From Planctomycetota bacterium (GTDB taxonomy: Bacteria > Planctomycetota > Phycisphaerae > Sedimentisphaerales > Anaerobacaceae), in assembly GCA_026386835.1 (NCBI GenBank), contig JAPLMV010000022.1:1-6777 (forward strand): a stretch of 6,777 nucleotides of DNA, read 5' to 3'. The notes under the pieces are model-generated. The model was given only the letters and a program-made list of their open reading frames with translations. It ran no database searches and had not been told where the DNA came from. The translations under genes and the position numbers were made by a program. Positions 4,698 through 6,777 of this stretch are shown here, in pieces. The stretch's first letter is position 1, and each line of letters begins with the position of its first letter.

Positions 4698-5354
4698 GTG
4701 TTTACAGGGCTTATAGAAGCGGTTTGTACGGTTGAATCGGTTTGCCAAAACTCTGGTGCGATGCGGCTGACAATTGATTTGGCTGCGTTGGCCGGCGGCT
4801 CTAAAGTCGGCGACAGCATCGCCATTAACGGTGTGTGCCTGACCATTGCCGAGCTTAATAGAACACTTGCCGGCTTCGATGTCAGCGGCGAAACGCTGAC
4901 GAAATCCACGCTTGGTAAATTAAAGCCAAAATCGTATGTCAACGCTGAACGAGCTGTGATGGCTGACGGCAGGTTCGGCGGACATTTTGTTCAGGGGCAC
5001 ATTGACGGCAAAGCTGCGATTAAATCAATAACTAAACAGGCCCCTAAGGGGCAGGGGCAGTTTGCAAATATGGAATTTACCGCAAGTGCCGAATTGCTCG
5101 ACCAGATGGTGGTCAAAGGTTCGGTTGCTGTGAATGGCGTCAGTCTTACGATAGCGGACATCAATAAAAGCGGCTTTGGCATTGCTATAATACCAAAGAC
5201 CCTGGAGCAGACCACGCTGGCCAGGGCAAAAATCGGCGATACAGTAAACATCGAAACTGATATAATTGTAAAGGCGGTAAAAAAGCAGCTTGATAATCTT
5301 CTGCCGAGAGAACAAAAACTAACCGTGGAAAAACTAAAGGAACTCGGCTTCTAA
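4698..5354 (+). CDS. ribE: riboflavin synthase, alpha subunit
   Basis: This enzyme dismutates two molecules of 6,7-dimethyl-8-ribityllumazine into riboflavin and a pyrimidinedione, the last step of riboflavin synthesis, in the cytoplasm. From the GTG start the protein is 218 residues, close to the usual ~210. It opens with the diagnostic FTGLIE and shows the internal duplication of the family: the N-barrel has NGVCLTI (44-50) and GRFGGHFVQGHIDG (91-104), and the C-barrel has the matching NGVSLTI (146-152) and IPKTLEQTTL (165-174). Cys47 corresponds to the conserved N-barrel cysteine. The tail (about 196-218) is a charged helix. Tandem TAA stops end the gene. The neighbours on the plus strand are pdxA and a DUF6485 gene after a 205-nt spacer; no other rib genes are in view, so this does not look like a full rib operon. 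Confidence 0.95.
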   Translation: MFTGLIEAVCTVESVCQNSGAMRLTIDLAALAGGSKVGDSIAINGVCLTIAELNRTLAGFDVSGETLTKSTLGKLKPKSYVNAERAVMADGRFGGHFVQGHIDGKAAIKSITKQAPKGQGQFANMEFTASAELLDQMVVKGSVAVNGVSLTIADINKSGFGIAIIPKTLEQTTLARAKIGDTVNIETDIIVKAVKKQLDNLLPREQKLTVEKLKELGF

Positions 5355-5559
5355 TAATAAATTAAAAATCAAATATAAAAAATCAAAATTGCGGAATAAA
5401 GACAGTGAAGAAGAACACAGAAGTCAGTCCGTAAGGACTCCATAGAAGAACACAGAACACAGAATGAGGATTTAAGACTGTCTTATTCCAATCATTCTGA
5501 TTTCTGGCTACTGAGTTCTGAATACTGATTTGTGTCTTCGTGACTTAGTGGTAAAAAAT
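5355..5559 (+). repeat. repeat-built spacer between ribE and pdxA
   Basis: This spacer is composed of short repeated words. AAAAATCAAA occurs at 5364-5373 and 5378-5387. GAAGAACACAGAA occurs at 5410-5422 and 5445-5457, the second copy extended by CACAGAAT. Between these copies is a perfect small palindrome, AGTCC-GTAA-GGACT (5426-5439). After 5490 come related words of the TTCTGA / TACTGA type, running to 8 nt before pdxA. I see no clear terminator or promoter, so it is unresolved whether pdxA is cotranscribed with ribE. Confidence 0.55.
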
Positions 5560-6603
5560 ATGAGCAAAGCCAGCAACCACAACTCGATAACCGACCAACT
5601 GGTCATCGGCATAACGATGGGCGACCCGGAGGGGATAGGCCCTGAGGTTATCGTCAAGGCACTTGCCGACCCGGCGATACGTAAAGCCGCCAAGTTCATT
5701 ATCTTCGGTATGAATGAGCAGCTTGCCTATGCCGCCGACAAAGCGGAGATTGAGCCGTTCTGGGGCAGACACCAGCACGAAAAAATCAGCAGAGATTACC
5801 CTCACAAAGTGGTCGTGGCCGATTACGATGAGTATGTGATACCATCCTGGATTAAAGGTCCCAACAAACTATCCGGCGAGGCCTCGATAAGGTTCTGCTT
5901 CGATGCCATTGATGCCGCAAAGGAAGGCATCGTAGATGCGGTGGTAACGGCACCAATCAGCAAAACGAGCTGGAAGCTGGCGAAAGTTCCCTGGCCGGGG
6001 CACACTGAACTGCTCGCCGCCAGATGCAAATCGCCACGAAAGGCAATGATGTTTGTTGCAGGGCTGTTAAAGATTGCCCTTGCAACCATTCACGAAGGAT
6101 TGTTTGAGGTTCGGTACAAATTCAGTATCGGCTGTGTCTTTGAGCCGATTGATTTATTGAATACGGCACTGAAGGATTATTTCGGCATCGAAAATCCTAA
6201 AATCGGCGTGGCAGCGCTGAACCCGCATGCCGGCGAGAACGGCCAATTCGGCGACGAAGAACAGCGGGTGATATCGCCTGCGATTTTACTGGCCAGGGAG
6301 GTCGGCATAAACTGTATGGGACCTGTTCCTGCCGATACGCTTTTCGTCCGGGCGGTCAAAGGCGAATTTGACGGCGTGGTCGCGATGTACCACGACCAGG
6401 GTATGATTCCTGTAAAACTTCTGGCTTTTGACAAGGCGGTCAATGTCACCATAGGGCTTCCAATAATAAGGACATCGCCGGCACACGGAACTGCCTTTGA
6501 TATCGCAGGTAAAAATCTTGCCAGCCCTGAGAGTATGAAGGCGGCAATCACAACTGCCATCCAAATGGCCGCCGTAAAAAAGAATTTGGCAATGAGAATT
6601 TAG
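5560..6603 (+). CDS. pdxA: 4-hydroxythreonine-4-phosphate dehydrogenase family (PdxA)
   Basis: PdxA oxidises 4-phosphohydroxy-L-threonine with NAD to a product that condenses with deoxyxylulose phosphate in the DXP-dependent route to pyridoxal phosphate. From ATG 5560 the protein has 347 residues (E. coli PdxA has 329). It begins with GITMGDPEGIGPEV (17-30). The three divalent-metal histidines are visible as PGHTE (His148), NPHAGENGQFGDEE (His223) and YHDQGMIPVK (His278), and SPAHGTAFDIAG (307-317) completes the dimeric active site. An in-frame TTG at 5530 would add ten residues read from repeat-like DNA and is not favoured, but no clear Shine-Dalgarno precedes ATG 5560 either. The downstream DUF6485 gene follows after 13 nt, implying cotranscription. 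PdxA paralogues act on other substrates (for example 4-phosphothreonate), so the exact substrate is inference, though the metal residues are intact. Confidence 0.93.
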   Translation: MSKASNHNSITDQLVIGITMGDPEGIGPEVIVKALADPAIRKAAKFIIFGMNEQLAYAADKAEIEPFWGRHQHEKISRDYPHKVVVADYDEYVIPSWIKGPNKLSGEASIRFCFDAIDAAKEGIVDAVVTAPISKTSWKLAKVPWPGHTELLAARCKSPRKAMMFVAGLLKIALATIHEGLFEVRYKFSIGCVFEPIDLLNTALKDYFGIENPKIGVAALNPHAGENGQFGDEEQRVISPAILLAREVGINCMGPVPADTLFVRAVKGEFDGVVAMYHDQGMIPVKLLAFDKAVNVTIGLPIIRTSPAHGTAFDIAGKNLASPESMKAAITTAIQMAAVKKNLAMRI

Positions 6604-6616
6604 GCTAAGGTAAATT

Positions 6617-6777
6617 ATGGAATGCAAAAAAGAGAAAAACCTGAAAAAATGCACCTGCTCTTATCCCGGCTGCGATAGAAAAGGAATATGCTGCGAATGT
6701 CTGAGCTATCATTTGGCATCAAGGCAGTTGCCCGGCTGCTGCTTCCCTGACAAAATAGAGAAAACTTACGACAGAAG
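6617..6777 (+). CDS. DUF6485-type cysteine-rich small protein (5' part; runs off the window)
   Basis: The visible 53 residues start MECKKEKNLKKCTCSYPGCD and contain nine cysteines (positions 3, 12, 14, 19, 25, 26, 28, 41, 42) in a spacing typical of the small DUF6485 family, ending here at KIEKTYDR. The cysteine pattern suggests a zinc or other metal site; the family has no established function that I know of. AAGG six bases before ATG 6617 is a good ribosome binding site. The gene lies 13 nt after pdxA, so it is probably cotranscribed with it. There is no signal peptide or membrane segment in the visible part. The stop codon is beyond the window, and such proteins are usually only slightly longer than this. 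Confidence 0.8.
   Translation, partial: MECKKEKNLKKCTCSYPGCDRKGICCECLSYHLASRQLPGCCFPDKIEKTYDR

Overview
The window reads as a chromosomal segment of a free-living bacterium, most likely a Planctomycetota member of Phycisphaerae type. This placement is inference. It rests on the gene mix (a PdxA–DUF6485 pair and a small membrane-anchored TPR-like protein) and on intergenic DNA built from short, word-like degenerate repeats, a style I associate from memory with planctomycete and some Desulfobacterota genomes. No rRNA, tRNA or taxonomic marker gene is present to confirm it.

Layout. (1) At 67-1997 lie two plus-strand genes: tcmP (three-Cys-motif partner protein) and a Gp37/Gp68-family (DUF5131) protein with a Cys-x6-Cys-x2-Cys cluster. 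This is a recognised but functionally uncharacterised pair, typical of phages and accessory islands. tcmP is much more AT-rich than its partner and than the housekeeping genes. (2) From 1998 to 3136 there is about 1.1 kb with no credible gene. It holds many tandem and dispersed repeats with unit lengths of 7-11 bp, several palindromes, and one cloverleaf-like element of 120 nt (2261-2380). It lies between convergent genes. (3) At 4574-3137 (minus strand) a two-gene operon encodes a membrane-anchored TPR-like protein followed by a divergent thymidylate synthase family enzyme. (4) From 4698 to the window end (plus strand) come riboflavin synthase (GTG start), a repeat-rich spacer, pdxA (4-hydroxythreonine-4-phosphate dehydrogenase family, vitamin B6 synthesis) and the 5' part of a small Cys-rich DUF6485 gene 13 nt behind pdxA.

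How the parts relate. Regions 3 and 4 look like core metabolism: riboflavin, pyridoxal phosphate and deoxynucleotide synthesis. Region 1 looks acquired and may act on nucleic acid, though no function is established. The intergenic spaces share repeat vocabulary: the same nonamer occurs at 2161 and in the array at 2643, and similar short-period modules lie in front of pdxA and ribE. The strongest leads are the cloverleaf-like element, the TcmP/DUF5131 pair, and the periodic intergenic modules.
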